From an uncultured Bacteroides sp. (GTDB lineage: Bacteria > Bacteroidota > Bacteroidia > Bacteroidales > Bacteroidaceae), in the NCBI GenBank assembly GCA_947038155.1, contig CAMQVH010000001.1, positions 1 through 64,000 on the forward strand: a stretch of DNA of 64,000 nt, read 5' to 3'. Position 1 is the first letter of the stretch. Every line of letters starts with the position of its first letter. The notes beneath the pieces were generated by a model. It was not told where the DNA came from and made no database searches. It saw only the letters and a list, made by a program, of their open reading frames with translations. Of the stretch, positions 46,461 to 55,281 are shown piece after piece. Both the position numbers and the translations under genes were made by a program.

Positions 46461-47762
46461 TTATGAATACCTCCTCGGATATCGGAACAGGATAGCGAGC
46501 AGGGCACAGACTCCCATCGTAAACGGATAATAGAGATTGCCGATAATACTGATAGGAGAGATGTTGGCCAATCCGGCAGCGATCAGCATTTGTGCCCCAT
46601 AGGGTATGATGCCTTGTATCAGACAGGAGAATGTATCCAGGATACTGGCTGTTTTTCTCCGGTCGAGATGGAATCTCTTTGCAATATCCTTTGCAATCGG
46701 CCCTGTGGTGATGATGGCAATCGTATTGTTGGCAGTGCATAGGTTGGCGATACTTACCAGAGCGGCGATACTCAGTTCCGCACCACGCTTGCTGTTGACG
46801 TGACGGGTCAGTTTTTTGATGATGAAATCGATACCTCCGTTATAACGGATTGTTTCGAGCATACCGCCTGCCAGTAATGTGATAATAATCAATTCACCCA
46901 TGCCTGTGATACCCGTACCCATTGCTCCAAACCAATCGAATACGTCAAAACTCCCGGTAGCTATGCCGATGATACCGCTGGTCAGGATACCTATTATTAA
47001 TACCAGCATCACGTTCATTCCGGCAATGGCTGTTCCCAGTACTATTATATAAGGTATGACTTTTATCCATTCGATAGTCTGTACTTGCGCGGGTGCAGTG
47101 ATGGATAGTCCTTGAAAAATATAGATTCCCAGTACGATAATCGCTGCCGGAACTACAATCATGGAATTTACCCGAAACTTATCACGCATCACGCATTCCT
47201 GAGTTTTGGTTGAGGCAATGGTGGTATCGGATATAAACGACAGGTTATCTCCAAAGAAAGAACCTCCGACAACGACTGCTACCATAAACGGAAGGGCGAT
47301 CTCTGTCTTTTCGGCCAGACCGACAGCAACCGGAGTAAGGGCTACAATCGTCCCTACACTGGTTCCGATGGATAATGAGATAAAACAGGCGGCAATGAAT
47401 ATCCCGGCCAATAGCAGATTATCAGGGAGGATATGCAGTGTCAGATTGACGGTTGCATCAATAGCTCCCATCTGCTTGGCGCTTTGTGCGAAAGCTCCGG
47501 CAAGGATGAATATCCATATCATCAGAAGAATATTCTTGTTGGCGGCTCCTACGGAGAACTGGTAGATTCGCTGGTCGAGCTTCAACCCCCGCGTAATGGC
47601 AATTGCGTAACAGGAAGACACGAGGAAAGCCACAGTGATGGGTACTTTATAAAAGTCATTAACAAGAATGGAAGTTACCAGATAAAGGCAGAGAAAGACG
47701 AGTAACGGACTCAGTGCCCACCAGCTGCCATGACGTTCTATATGTATTTTTTCTTCAGTCAT
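46461..47762 (-). CDS. NhaC-family Na+/H+ antiporter
   Basis: A 433-residue membrane protein with about eleven to twelve helices. SIGTSVGTIVALTPVAVGLAEKTEIALPFMVAVVVGGSFFGDNLSFISDTTIASTKTQ is the NhaC-type core with the conserved FGDNLSxISDTT motif. It probably extrudes sodium or exchanges organic acids for sodium; the family contains both. I start at 47762 (MTEEKIHI) because a TATCTTTG box on the minus strand at 47793-47800 lies between it and the longer frame start at 47834. Confidence 0.85.
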   Translation of the reverse strand: MTEEKIHIERHGSWWALSPLLVFLCLYLVTSILVNDFYKVPITVAFLVSSCYAIAITRGLKLDQRIYQFSVGAANKNILLMIWIFILAGAFAQSAKQMGAIDATVNLTLHILPDNLLLAGIFIAACFISLSIGTSVGTIVALTPVAVGLAEKTEIALPFMVAVVVGGSFFGDNLSFISDTTIASTKTQECVMRDKFRVNSMIVVPAAIIVLGIYIFQGLSITAPAQVQTIEWIKVIPYIIVLGTAIAGMNVMLVLIIGILTSGIIGIATGSFDVFDWFGAMGTGITGMGELIIITLLAGGMLETIRYNGGIDFIIKKLTRHVNSKRGAELSIAALVSIANLCTANNTIAIITTGPIAKDIAKRFHLDRRKTASILDTFSCLIQGIIPYGAQMLIAAGLANISPISIIGNLYYPFTMGVCALLAILFRYPRRYS

Positions 47763-47957
47763 AAATTGATATTGTGGTATATATTCGAACTGCAAAGATA
47801 GTAAGGAAACACATAAGTACGATAAAAGGCTCAAATTTTCATCTTTTCTTTTTCCGTTTTAGCTCTTTCTTTTTCCGCTTCGGAAATTAAATTCCGGTTC
47901 TTTTTTCTTCTTTCCGTTACTTTCGTGCCGTTGACAACGTAACTAATGTAGAATAGA

Positions 47958-49028
47958 ATGACAACGACTAATTTTTCATTGTGTATTTTTTGTCTTTGCC
48001 TACTCACATCGTGTGGTAAGGGTGAGAAGAAAACAAACGAGCCTGTACGGGTAAAAGTGGCGGAAGCGGAAATGCTGGTTCCTTCTGCAGAGCGTGAATT
48101 TTCATTTATTGCCAAACCATTCAAGGAGACCGAACTCTCTTTTCGGGTGGGCGGACCGATTGACCATTTCGAAGTGTATGCGGGGAATTACTATCATCGG
48201 GGAGATATCATAGCTGAAATTGATTCCCGTGATTTTCGTATTCGTAAGGAACGGGCGGAAGCTATTTATCATCAGGCAAAAGCTGAGTTTGAGCGAATCA
48301 AAGTGTTGTATGAGAAAAACAACCTGTCTGCCAGTGCCTATGAAAAAGCACGTGCAGACTATACTTCTGCCAAAACTGCTTATGAAACAGCCGTAAATGA
48401 ACTTGAAGATACGAAACTTATTGCTCCTTTTGACGGATATATAGGGGAAGTCTACATTGAAAAATATCAGGATGTGAAAGCGACTCAGTCTGTCGTTTCT
48501 TTTATCGATATCACTCAGTTGAAGATAGAAGCGTATGTTACTCAGGAGATCGCATTTCAAGCGAAGGAAATCAAGGAAGTGGGGATTCGTTTTGATGTTC
48601 GTCCCGAAGCAGTATATCCGGCTAAAGTGGTAGAGGTTTCAAAGAGTACGACGCGCAATAATCTTTCTTTCCTGATGACGGCATTGCTGCCCAATAAACA
48701 AGGAGAATGGCCGGCCGGTATCTCAGGAAAAATGTTGTTGGACCTTCCTGCTACATCATCTGTTCCTATGGTGACCGTTCCGCAAACGGCTCTTAATCAT
48801 CGTCCCACTGAAGGAGACTATGTATGGATGGTGGATCAAACGACAGGACAAGTCGTAAAGAGAAAAGTCATTTTAGGCGAATTGCTTCCCAATGGAAAAG
48901 TAGAAGTGAAAGACGGATTGCAGGCAGGAGATAAAGTAGCGGTGAGTAAATTACGTTTTCTTTCGGACGGAATGCCTGTAGATATTATTTCTCAGAAAGA
49001 AAAAAGGGCGGTTACCGCTCAAAAGTAA
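47958..49028 (+). CDS. RND efflux periplasmic adaptor lipoprotein
   Basis: A 356-residue membrane-fusion protein (lipobox LTSC, Cys19). It shows the barrel-sandwich halves (FRVGGPIDHFEVYAGNYYHRGDIIAEIDSRDF and LIAPFDGYIGEVYIEKYQDVKATQSVVSFID) around a helical hairpin, then beta-barrel and membrane-proximal domains. It bridges the inner-membrane pump and the outer-membrane channel encoded by the next two genes. It starts the efflux operon; TACTTTCG at 47918-47925 is a weak -7 box. Confidence 0.92.
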   Translation: MTTTNFSLCIFCLCLLTSCGKGEKKTNEPVRVKVAEAEMLVPSAEREFSFIAKPFKETELSFRVGGPIDHFEVYAGNYYHRGDIIAEIDSRDFRIRKERAEAIYHQAKAEFERIKVLYEKNNLSASAYEKARADYTSAKTAYETAVNELEDTKLIAPFDGYIGEVYIEKYQDVKATQSVVSFIDITQLKIEAYVTQEIAFQAKEIKEVGIRFDVRPEAVYPAKVVEVSKSTTRNNLSFLMTALLPNKQGEWPAGISGKMLLDLPATSSVPMVTVPQTALNHRPTEGDYVWMVDQTTGQVVKRKVILGELLPNGKVEVKDGLQAGDKVAVSKLRFLSDGMPVDIISQKEKRAVTAQK

Positions 49029-49038
49029 GTAGAAGAAT

Positions 49039-52000
49039 ATGAAGTTGGTAAAATATTTCTTGCAGAAGAAGTCGGTGACTATTCTGCTGTTGATATTAGT
49101 GCTGGGAGGAGGATTGTTTTCTTATATCAAGATGGGGAAACTGGAAGATGCTCCGTTTACTATCAAACAGGCATTGGTGATGACTCCATATCCGGGTGCT
49201 TCCCCTTCCGAAGTACAATCTCAGGTGACGGATGTATTGGAGGAATCGATACAGTCATTAGGCGAATTATATTATCTGAAAACTGAAAATCGGGCAGGCT
49301 TATCCAAGATCACGGTGTATGTAAAGAAAGAAATCCGGGCGGATGAGATGCAGCAGTTGTGGGATAAACTTCGTCGGAAGGTCAATGATGTACAGTCGAA
49401 ACTTCCTGCAGGAGCCGGTCCTTCAGTGGTGAATGATGATTTCGGTGATGTGCTGGGTGTCTTCTATGGTCTGACAGGTGAAGGATATTCATATCGGGAA
49501 CTGGAAAATCAGGCGAAGCTTATCAAGAATGTACTGCTCAGGGTGAAGGATGTGGCAAAAGTGGAGATTTATGGTGTACAGTCCCCAACGATTGACGTCA
49601 TTCTTAATCCTTCCGTTATGGCACGGAGTGGAATTACGACTACGGATATTTCACGTGCCTTCGATGCACAGAACAGGGTAGTGGATGCCGGAGGAATTGA
49701 TGCCTGCGTGAACAGGATACGAATTGAATCTACCGGTAATTTTTATTCTCTGGATGACATCCGGAATATGACTATTGTATCACGTACAGGAGAGCATTTC
49801 CGGCTGGCTGATATTGCAGAGATTGAGGAGAGTTATCAGACGCCTCCAAGTAATAAAATGCGGATTGACGGGAAACCTGCGGTAGGTATTGCTATTTCTA
49901 CGATACCCACAGGAAATGTTGTCGATATGGCAGAGGCAGTAAAACAGGAGATTGACCATTTTGCAGAGACCATGCCCGAAGGTTTTGAGTTGCAGACGAT
50001 TTATGATCAGGGTTATGAATCGGCAGTGGCCAATCAAGGATTTATTCTGAACCTGATCATATCTGTGGTAACGGTAGTGGCTATTCTGTTGTTTTTTATT
50101 GGATTTAAGAATGGTATTCTGATTGGCAGCGGATTGGTGTTTTCCATCTTTGCGACCTTGATTGTGATGCTTTCACAAGGAATTGCCTTGCAACGTATGT
50201 CACTTGCTGCCATTATCATTGCTATGGGAATGTTGGTAGATAATGCCATTGTGGTCTCCGATTCGGCATTGGTCAATATGCAGCGGGGAATGCGGAAACG
50301 GGTAGCCATATTGCGGGCCTGTTCTTCAACTTCGTTGCCCTTATTGGCGGCGACAGTCATTGCGATTCTAACTTTTTTACCTATATATTATTCGCCGCAT
50401 ATTACCGGCGAGTTACTGTCATCCTTAGTTGTAGTTATCGGCGTTTCGCTGATGTTCAGTTGGGTCTTTGCGCTGACGCAGACTCCTTTCTTTATTCAGG
50501 AGTTTGTCCGTCGGCCAAGACCCAACGAACTTAAGGCGGCTCTTTTTGCAGGCAAGTATTACGATAAATTTCGTTCTGCATTGAGGTGGGTGATTCGTCA
50601 CCGATATGCAACGATTGGGTGTATGGTCATTATGCTGGTATTGTCGGCATGGAGTTTCAAGTTCATTCCTAAGGTCTTTGTTCCCGCATTGGATAAGCAG
50701 TATTTTACATTGGATATGTGGTTGCCCGAAGGGACACGGATTGAAGAAACAGATAAGATGGTGATGGATATGGCGGAGTATATCCGCGGACAGGAAGAAA
50801 CGGAAATGGTATCTACTTATATAGGACGGACTCCGCCGCGTTATTACTTGTCAAACGTTTCCTTTGGACCTCAATCCAACTATGCACAAATTTTGGTGAA
50901 ATGCAAAACTTCGAAACTTTCCCGTCAGCTGCATGCCCGTTTGCAGGATTCTGTTTCGTTGAGGTTTCCCGAACCGTTGATTAAAGTAAATAAATTCGAG
51001 TTGAGCCCGTTGACGGAAGCGGTGATCGAGGCTCGTTTCCTCGGACCGGACCCTGCTGTACTTGATTCTTTGGTAGGGCAGGCCATTGAGATTATGCGAC
51101 AAAATCCTAAAGTTTCGGATGCCCGGAACGAATGGGGGAATATGTCGATGGTTATCCGTCCGGTATATGATCCGGTGAAGGCCGGAGCATTAGGGATTAC
51201 AAAAGCTTCGATGATGGAATCGGTGAAATCGATTAATGATGGTTTGCCTGTCGGTGTCTATCGGGATAATGAGAAAAAAGTTCCCGTTCTTTTGAAATCG
51301 GGTAATGTGGATATAACGGACGCCCATTCTTTGGGAGACTTTTCGATATGGAATGGAGAAAGGTCGGCTCCGCTTTCACAGGTAACGGAACGGATAGAGA
51401 CAACCTGGGAGTTTCCACAGGTGAGAACTTATAACCGTCAGTTGTCAATGGCTGCAATGTGTGGCGTGAAACCGGGGCATACGATGGCGGAAGTACATGG
51501 AGAAATCCGGAAAGAAATAGAGAACATCCAGCTTCCCGAAGGATATACTTTCTTTTGGGATGCCCAGTATAAAGATCAGGGTGAGGCGATGCAGGCCATT
51601 GCTAAATATTTCCCGTTGGCATTCCTTGCATTAGTGGTTATCCTGGTAGGGCTGTTCGGTAATTTCCGTGAACCGGTCATCATTCTTTGTGTCCTGCCTT
51701 TGTCTTTGATAGGTATTGCGGTGGGGATGCTCTTGACCGGCTTTGACTTCGGTTTCTTTCCGATAGCCGGTTGGCTGGGATTGCTTGGAATGATCATCAA
51801 GAATGTGATTGTACTGATTGATGAAATCAATGTGCAGCATCGTAGTGGAATTGATCTGTATACCTCTATTGTTGAGGCTACGGTTTCCCGAACCCGTCCG
51901 GTATTGATGGCGGCAACCACCACCATCTTCGGTATGGTTCCGCTATTGTTTGATGTCGCTTTCGGCGGAATGGCTGCGACTATTATTTTCGGACTGACGT

Positions 52001-52071
52001 TTGCCACGGGATTGACCTTGTTTGTCACGCCTGCATTATATTCAATGTTTTATAAAGTAAAAGGAAAATAA
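49039..52071 (+). CDS. RND efflux transporter
   Basis: A 1010-residue inner-membrane pump of the AcrB-like superfamily with twelve helices and two large periplasmic loops. The N-terminal helix is VTILLLILVLGGGLFSYIKMGKLED; helix 4 has GMLVDNAIVVSD, keeping the first proton-relay Asp but Asn at the second; helix 10 has MIIKNVIVLIDEI with the conserved Lys. It expels drugs, bile salts or similar compounds by proton exchange. It follows the adaptor by 10 bp and precedes the TolC-like gene by 2 bp. Confidence 0.94.
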   Translation: MKLVKYFLQKKSVTILLLILVLGGGLFSYIKMGKLEDAPFTIKQALVMTPYPGASPSEVQSQVTDVLEESIQSLGELYYLKTENRAGLSKITVYVKKEIRADEMQQLWDKLRRKVNDVQSKLPAGAGPSVVNDDFGDVLGVFYGLTGEGYSYRELENQAKLIKNVLLRVKDVAKVEIYGVQSPTIDVILNPSVMARSGITTTDISRAFDAQNRVVDAGGIDACVNRIRIESTGNFYSLDDIRNMTIVSRTGEHFRLADIAEIEESYQTPPSNKMRIDGKPAVGIAISTIPTGNVVDMAEAVKQEIDHFAETMPEGFELQTIYDQGYESAVANQGFILNLIISVVTVVAILLFFIGFKNGILIGSGLVFSIFATLIVMLSQGIALQRMSLAAIIIAMGMLVDNAIVVSDSALVNMQRGMRKRVAILRACSSTSLPLLAATVIAILTFLPIYYSPHITGELLSSLVVVIGVSLMFSWVFALTQTPFFIQEFVRRPRPNELKAALFAGKYYDKFRSALRWVIRHRYATIGCMVIMLVLSAWSFKFIPKVFVPALDKQYFTLDMWLPEGTRIEETDKMVMDMAEYIRGQEETEMVSTYIGRTPPRYYLSNVSFGPQSNYAQILVKCKTSKLSRQLHARLQDSVSLRFPEPLIKVNKFELSPLTEAVIEARFLGPDPAVLDSLVGQAIEIMRQNPKVSDARNEWGNMSMVIRPVYDPVKAGALGITKASMMESVKSINDGLPVGVYRDNEKKVPVLLKSGNVDITDAHSLGDFSIWNGERSAPLSQVTERIETTWEFPQVRTYNRQLSMAAMCGVKPGHTMAEVHGEIRKEIENIQLPEGYTFFWDAQYKDQGEAMQAIAKYFPLAFLALVVILVGLFGNFREPVIILCVLPLSLIGIAVGMLLTGFDFGFFPIAGWLGLLGMIIKNVIVLIDEINVQHRSGIDLYTSIVEATVSRTRPVLMAATTTIFGMVPLLFDVAFGGMAATIIFGLTFATGLTLFVTPALYSMFYKVKGK

Positions 52072-52073
52072 AG

Positions 52074-53378
52074 ATGAAAATAAGGATATATAGCTTGTTG
52101 TTATGTGGTTTTGCTTTAGGGGCTTTGTCTGCTTTAGCCCAGCAAAGTCCTCTTCTTGAAAAGTACCGGACTATGGCATTGGATTACAATCACGACCTGA
52201 AAGCGGCTGAGAGGAATATAGCTGCCAGTATGGAAGTGGAAAAATCGGCACGGGCAGATTTGAAACCGAAACTTTCCGGAGCGGCCAACTTTCAGTATAC
52301 GGGGAATCCGTTGGAATTGACTCTGGATGTTCCTTCTTTAGGATTGTCAAGAACAGTGGAAGGGAAACAACTGAACTATGGTGGTTCTCTTTCCATTCTG
52401 CAACCGGTCTATACAGGGGGACGCGTGCTGGAATCCATCCGTATGGCACAACATCAGCAATCATTTGCCGCCAATCAGGCAAAGGCATTGAATGATGCTG
52501 TTTGCTATCAGACGGATATTCAATACTGGAGTGCTGTAGCCCGGCAGGAGATTGTGACTGTTGCCGAAGATTTTCGTAACTCAATAGCTGCTTTGGTTAA
52601 AACAATCAAAGAAAGGGTAGAGGTGGGGCTGGTTGATCCGCAGGACTTACTGATGGCGGAAGTAAAACTGAACGAAGCGGAGTACCAGTTGCTCCAGGCA
52701 CAAAGTAATTTTGAAACAGGACGGATGGCATTGAATTCTATGATTGGTGTCCGGCTGGAACATCATACGGAACTGGATTCGCAGATACCGGTGGTGGTTG
52801 TCGATGATTCTACATGGTTGTCTACCGGTATGGCACGTCCTGAAATTCAGATGGCTTATGACCGGATTCGTATGGCCGAGAGTACGAAAAAGTTGAATGA
52901 TTCGCAGTTCAAACCTCAGTTTTATGTGGGAATAGACGGGAGTTACTCTTCTCCCGGATATAATTTCAAGAAAGATCTGGATCCCAATTATGCTGTTTAT
53001 GCAAAGGTCTCAGTTCCTATTTTTGAATGGGGAAAGCGTAAAAGTGAGAAGCGTGCTTCTTCCTTTCGGGTAGGTATGGCAGAAGATAATCTGAATAAAG
53101 TGATGGATCAGGTTGAACTGGAAATAGGAGTGGCACGTAAAGCCCTGTCACAAGCTATGGAACGGGTTCGTTTGAGCGAAAGTTCACTAGTGAAGGCGGA
53201 AGAGAATGAAGCGAAAGCAATAGAACGTTATAATGAAGGAAAGGTGTCAGTGGTGGAAGTGATTGATGCGCAAACCTATCGGCAGACATCGCAGGTGAAT
53301 TATGTGCAAGCCAAAGCTGCGGCACAAGGACACTATTCGGAGTTAATAAAAGCGCTTCACGGATATGATTGTCGATAA
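52074..53378 (+). CDS. TolC-family outer-membrane efflux protein
   Basis: A 434-residue outer-membrane channel with signal peptide 1-22 (LLLCGFALGALSALA) and two OEP repeats of long helices with beta strands (LSILQPVYTGGRVLESIRMAQHQ; VSVPIFEWGKRKSEKRASSFRVGMAEDNL). The terminal helix has the typical AIERYNEGKVSVVEVIDAQTYRQTSQVNYVQAKA. It completes the tripartite pump. Confidence 0.93.
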   Translation: MKIRIYSLLLCGFALGALSALAQQSPLLEKYRTMALDYNHDLKAAERNIAASMEVEKSARADLKPKLSGAANFQYTGNPLELTLDVPSLGLSRTVEGKQLNYGGSLSILQPVYTGGRVLESIRMAQHQQSFAANQAKALNDAVCYQTDIQYWSAVARQEIVTVAEDFRNSIAALVKTIKERVEVGLVDPQDLLMAEVKLNEAEYQLLQAQSNFETGRMALNSMIGVRLEHHTELDSQIPVVVVDDSTWLSTGMARPEIQMAYDRIRMAESTKKLNDSQFKPQFYVGIDGSYSSPGYNFKKDLDPNYAVYAKVSVPIFEWGKRKSEKRASSFRVGMAEDNLNKVMDQVELEIGVARKALSQAMERVRLSESSLVKAEENEAKAIERYNEGKVSVVEVIDAQTYRQTSQVNYVQAKAAAQGHYSELIKALHGYDCR

Positions 53379-53394
53379 AAAGCACTAACTTTGT

Positions 53395-54450
53395 ATGAAA
53401 AGAGCCAACTGTATGAATGTAAAGTTGAATACCTTATTATATATAGCGCTGTTTTCAGGATTGGGTATATTCTCTTTCCTGTTACTGATAAATTATGCAA
53501 CTTTCTCTGATCGGGTTGCTGATATGCTACATTCAGTCAGTACACTGGGGTTCTTTATACTGGCTTTTAATGTGCTGGGATATGCTACCATCAGGTTGAG
53601 CTCATGGATCGATAATCAGTATGCGTTGAATCTGCATCGGCGTTGGAAGCTGGTTTCAGTCTATATTATCGTAATGGGGATGTTTCTTTTGCTAAACTAC
53701 GGTTTAATGGTAACCGCCAAGTTGTTGGCAGGAGCTTCTTACCCGTTTACGTTTCCCAACGGAGGCTGGCGGATTCTTATTACCGTATGGCTGGTAGAGC
53801 TCGTCATCCTTGGATTGTTGCTGGCCAATCGCTCGATGCGGAATACGTTAAGATTACAACAGAAAGCAGCTGCCTTGCAAAAAGAGAATAATACGGCACG
53901 CTATACAGCTCTACAGAATCAGTTGAATCCTCATTTCTTGTTTAACAGCCTGAATACTTTGATTTCTGAGATTCGCTACAATCCGGCTAATGCGGAATTG
54001 TTCACCCAGCATCTTTCGGATGTGTATCGCTATATTCTTCAGTGTCAGAATCAACGGCTGACAACATTGCGGGAGGAACTGGATTTTCTGAACTCTTATA
54101 TTTTTCTGCATAGGGTTCGTTTGGGTGATTGCATTCATATTGACAACCGTATTCCGAAGACTTGTATGGAGGCTCAGTTGCCTCCGCTTACCATTCAATT
54201 GTTAGCGGAGAATGTAATCAAACATAATGTCATTCATACGGGAAAGCCGATGACTATCGAACTTCTTTATATGGAAAAGGAACGGGAACTGATTGTCAGA
54301 AACCGGATACAAACTAAAAAAACGGTGGTGACTTCCGGAATGGGACTTAAGAACCTTTCTGCCCGATATATGTTGTTGTGCAACCGTGACATTGTGGTAG
54401 AAAATGACCGGAAAGAGTTTACCGTAAAAATACCTTTGCTCTATGAATAA
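53395..54450 (+). CDS. LytS-like sensor histidine kinase
   Basis: A 351-residue kinase with four membrane helices in the first 145 residues (about 12-34, 50-67, 88-110, 127-145) and a His_kinase domain around H180 in QNQLNPHFLFNSLNTLI, followed by an ATPase domain (IQLLAENVIKHNVIHTGKPMTIEL, GMGLKNLSARY). It should pass phosphate to the regulator encoded next. A TAACTTTG box lies at 53386-53393 directly before the first ATG, so the ATG at 53413 (MNVKLN) is a good alternative start. It follows the efflux operon by 16 bp and may control it. Confidence 0.88.
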   Translation: MKRANCMNVKLNTLLYIALFSGLGIFSFLLLINYATFSDRVADMLHSVSTLGFFILAFNVLGYATIRLSSWIDNQYALNLHRRWKLVSVYIIVMGMFLLLNYGLMVTAKLLAGASYPFTFPNGGWRILITVWLVELVILGLLLANRSMRNTLRLQQKAAALQKENNTARYTALQNQLNPHFLFNSLNTLISEIRYNPANAELFTQHLSDVYRYILQCQNQRLTTLREELDFLNSYIFLHRVRLGDCIHIDNRIPKTCMEAQLPPLTIQLLAENVIKHNVIHTGKPMTIELLYMEKERELIVRNRIQTKKTVVTSGMGLKNLSARYMLLCNRDIVVENDRKEFTVKIPLLYE

Positions 54451-55243
54451 GATAAAAGCAGCCATCATAGAAGATGAAATTCCGGCAGCCCGTCTGCTGA
54501 GGGATACGTTATTATCTCTTCGTCCCGATTGGGAGATACAGTTATTGCCCGGTAATATTGAAGAGGCAGTAGAATGGTTCGGGCAGCATCCTCATCCGGA
54601 TATCCTGTTTCTGGATATTCAGTTGACGGATGGCAATTCTTTTCTTTTTATAGAACAGGCACATCCGGAGAGTATGATTGTATTTACTACAGCTTATGAT
54701 GAATACGCCGTGCGTGCTTTCTCTGTGAATAGCATTGACTATCTTTTGAAGCCGATTCATGAAGACCGCCTGATGCAGACCATTCATCGTTTTGAAGGAT
54801 TGACGAAGAATTATATCCATGATTTCAATCAGGAAAGCCGGATGCTGGAAATATTGCAGCAACTTTCTGCTGCACAGGAGACCTCCGTTTCTGTGCAGAA
54901 AAAGTATCGTACCCGTTTTCTTATTTCCGGCGGCGAGAAACTATTCACCTTACAGGTGAGTGATATCGCCTACTTTTATTCGGAAAATAAGTTCACCTTT
55001 GCCGTGACTCATAAGAATCGTGAGTATCTCATTGATCTGGCATTAGACCGATTGAGCGAACAACTCGATCCGGATCACTTTTTCCGGACGAATCGTCAGA
55101 CATTGGTCTGTATTGATGCCATTCAGCGTATTGAATCCTATTTCTTGGGAAAAGCAGTCGTTCATGTACAACCACCCTTCAAAGATAAGATAGTGGTAAG
55201 TAAAGACAAGATGGCTTCATTCAGAATGTGGCTGAATTATTAA
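54443..55243 (+). CDS. LytTR-family response regulator
   Basis: A 266-residue regulator with a receiver (acid cluster E10-D11-E12, acceptor D58 in ILFLDIQLTDG, Lys in YLLKPI) and a LytTR DNA-binding domain from about 152 (KYRTRFLISGGEKLFTLQVSDIAYFYSENKFTFAV). The start overlaps the kinase gene by 8 bp, so the pair is translationally coupled. It probably controls the RND genes upstream or its own operon. Confidence 0.92.
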   Translation: MNKIKAAIIEDEIPAARLLRDTLLSLRPDWEIQLLPGNIEEAVEWFGQHPHPDILFLDIQLTDGNSFLFIEQAHPESMIVFTTAYDEYAVRAFSVNSIDYLLKPIHEDRLMQTIHRFEGLTKNYIHDFNQESRMLEILQQLSAAQETSVSVQKKYRTRFLISGGEKLFTLQVSDIAYFYSENKFTFAVTHKNREYLIDLALDRLSEQLDPDHFFRTNRQTLVCIDAIQRIESYFLGKAVVHVQPPFKDKIVVSKDKMASFRMWLNY

Positions 55244-55281
55244 TTGTTTTGTAATCTTCCAAAGGTGAATTGAGCCCCCTT

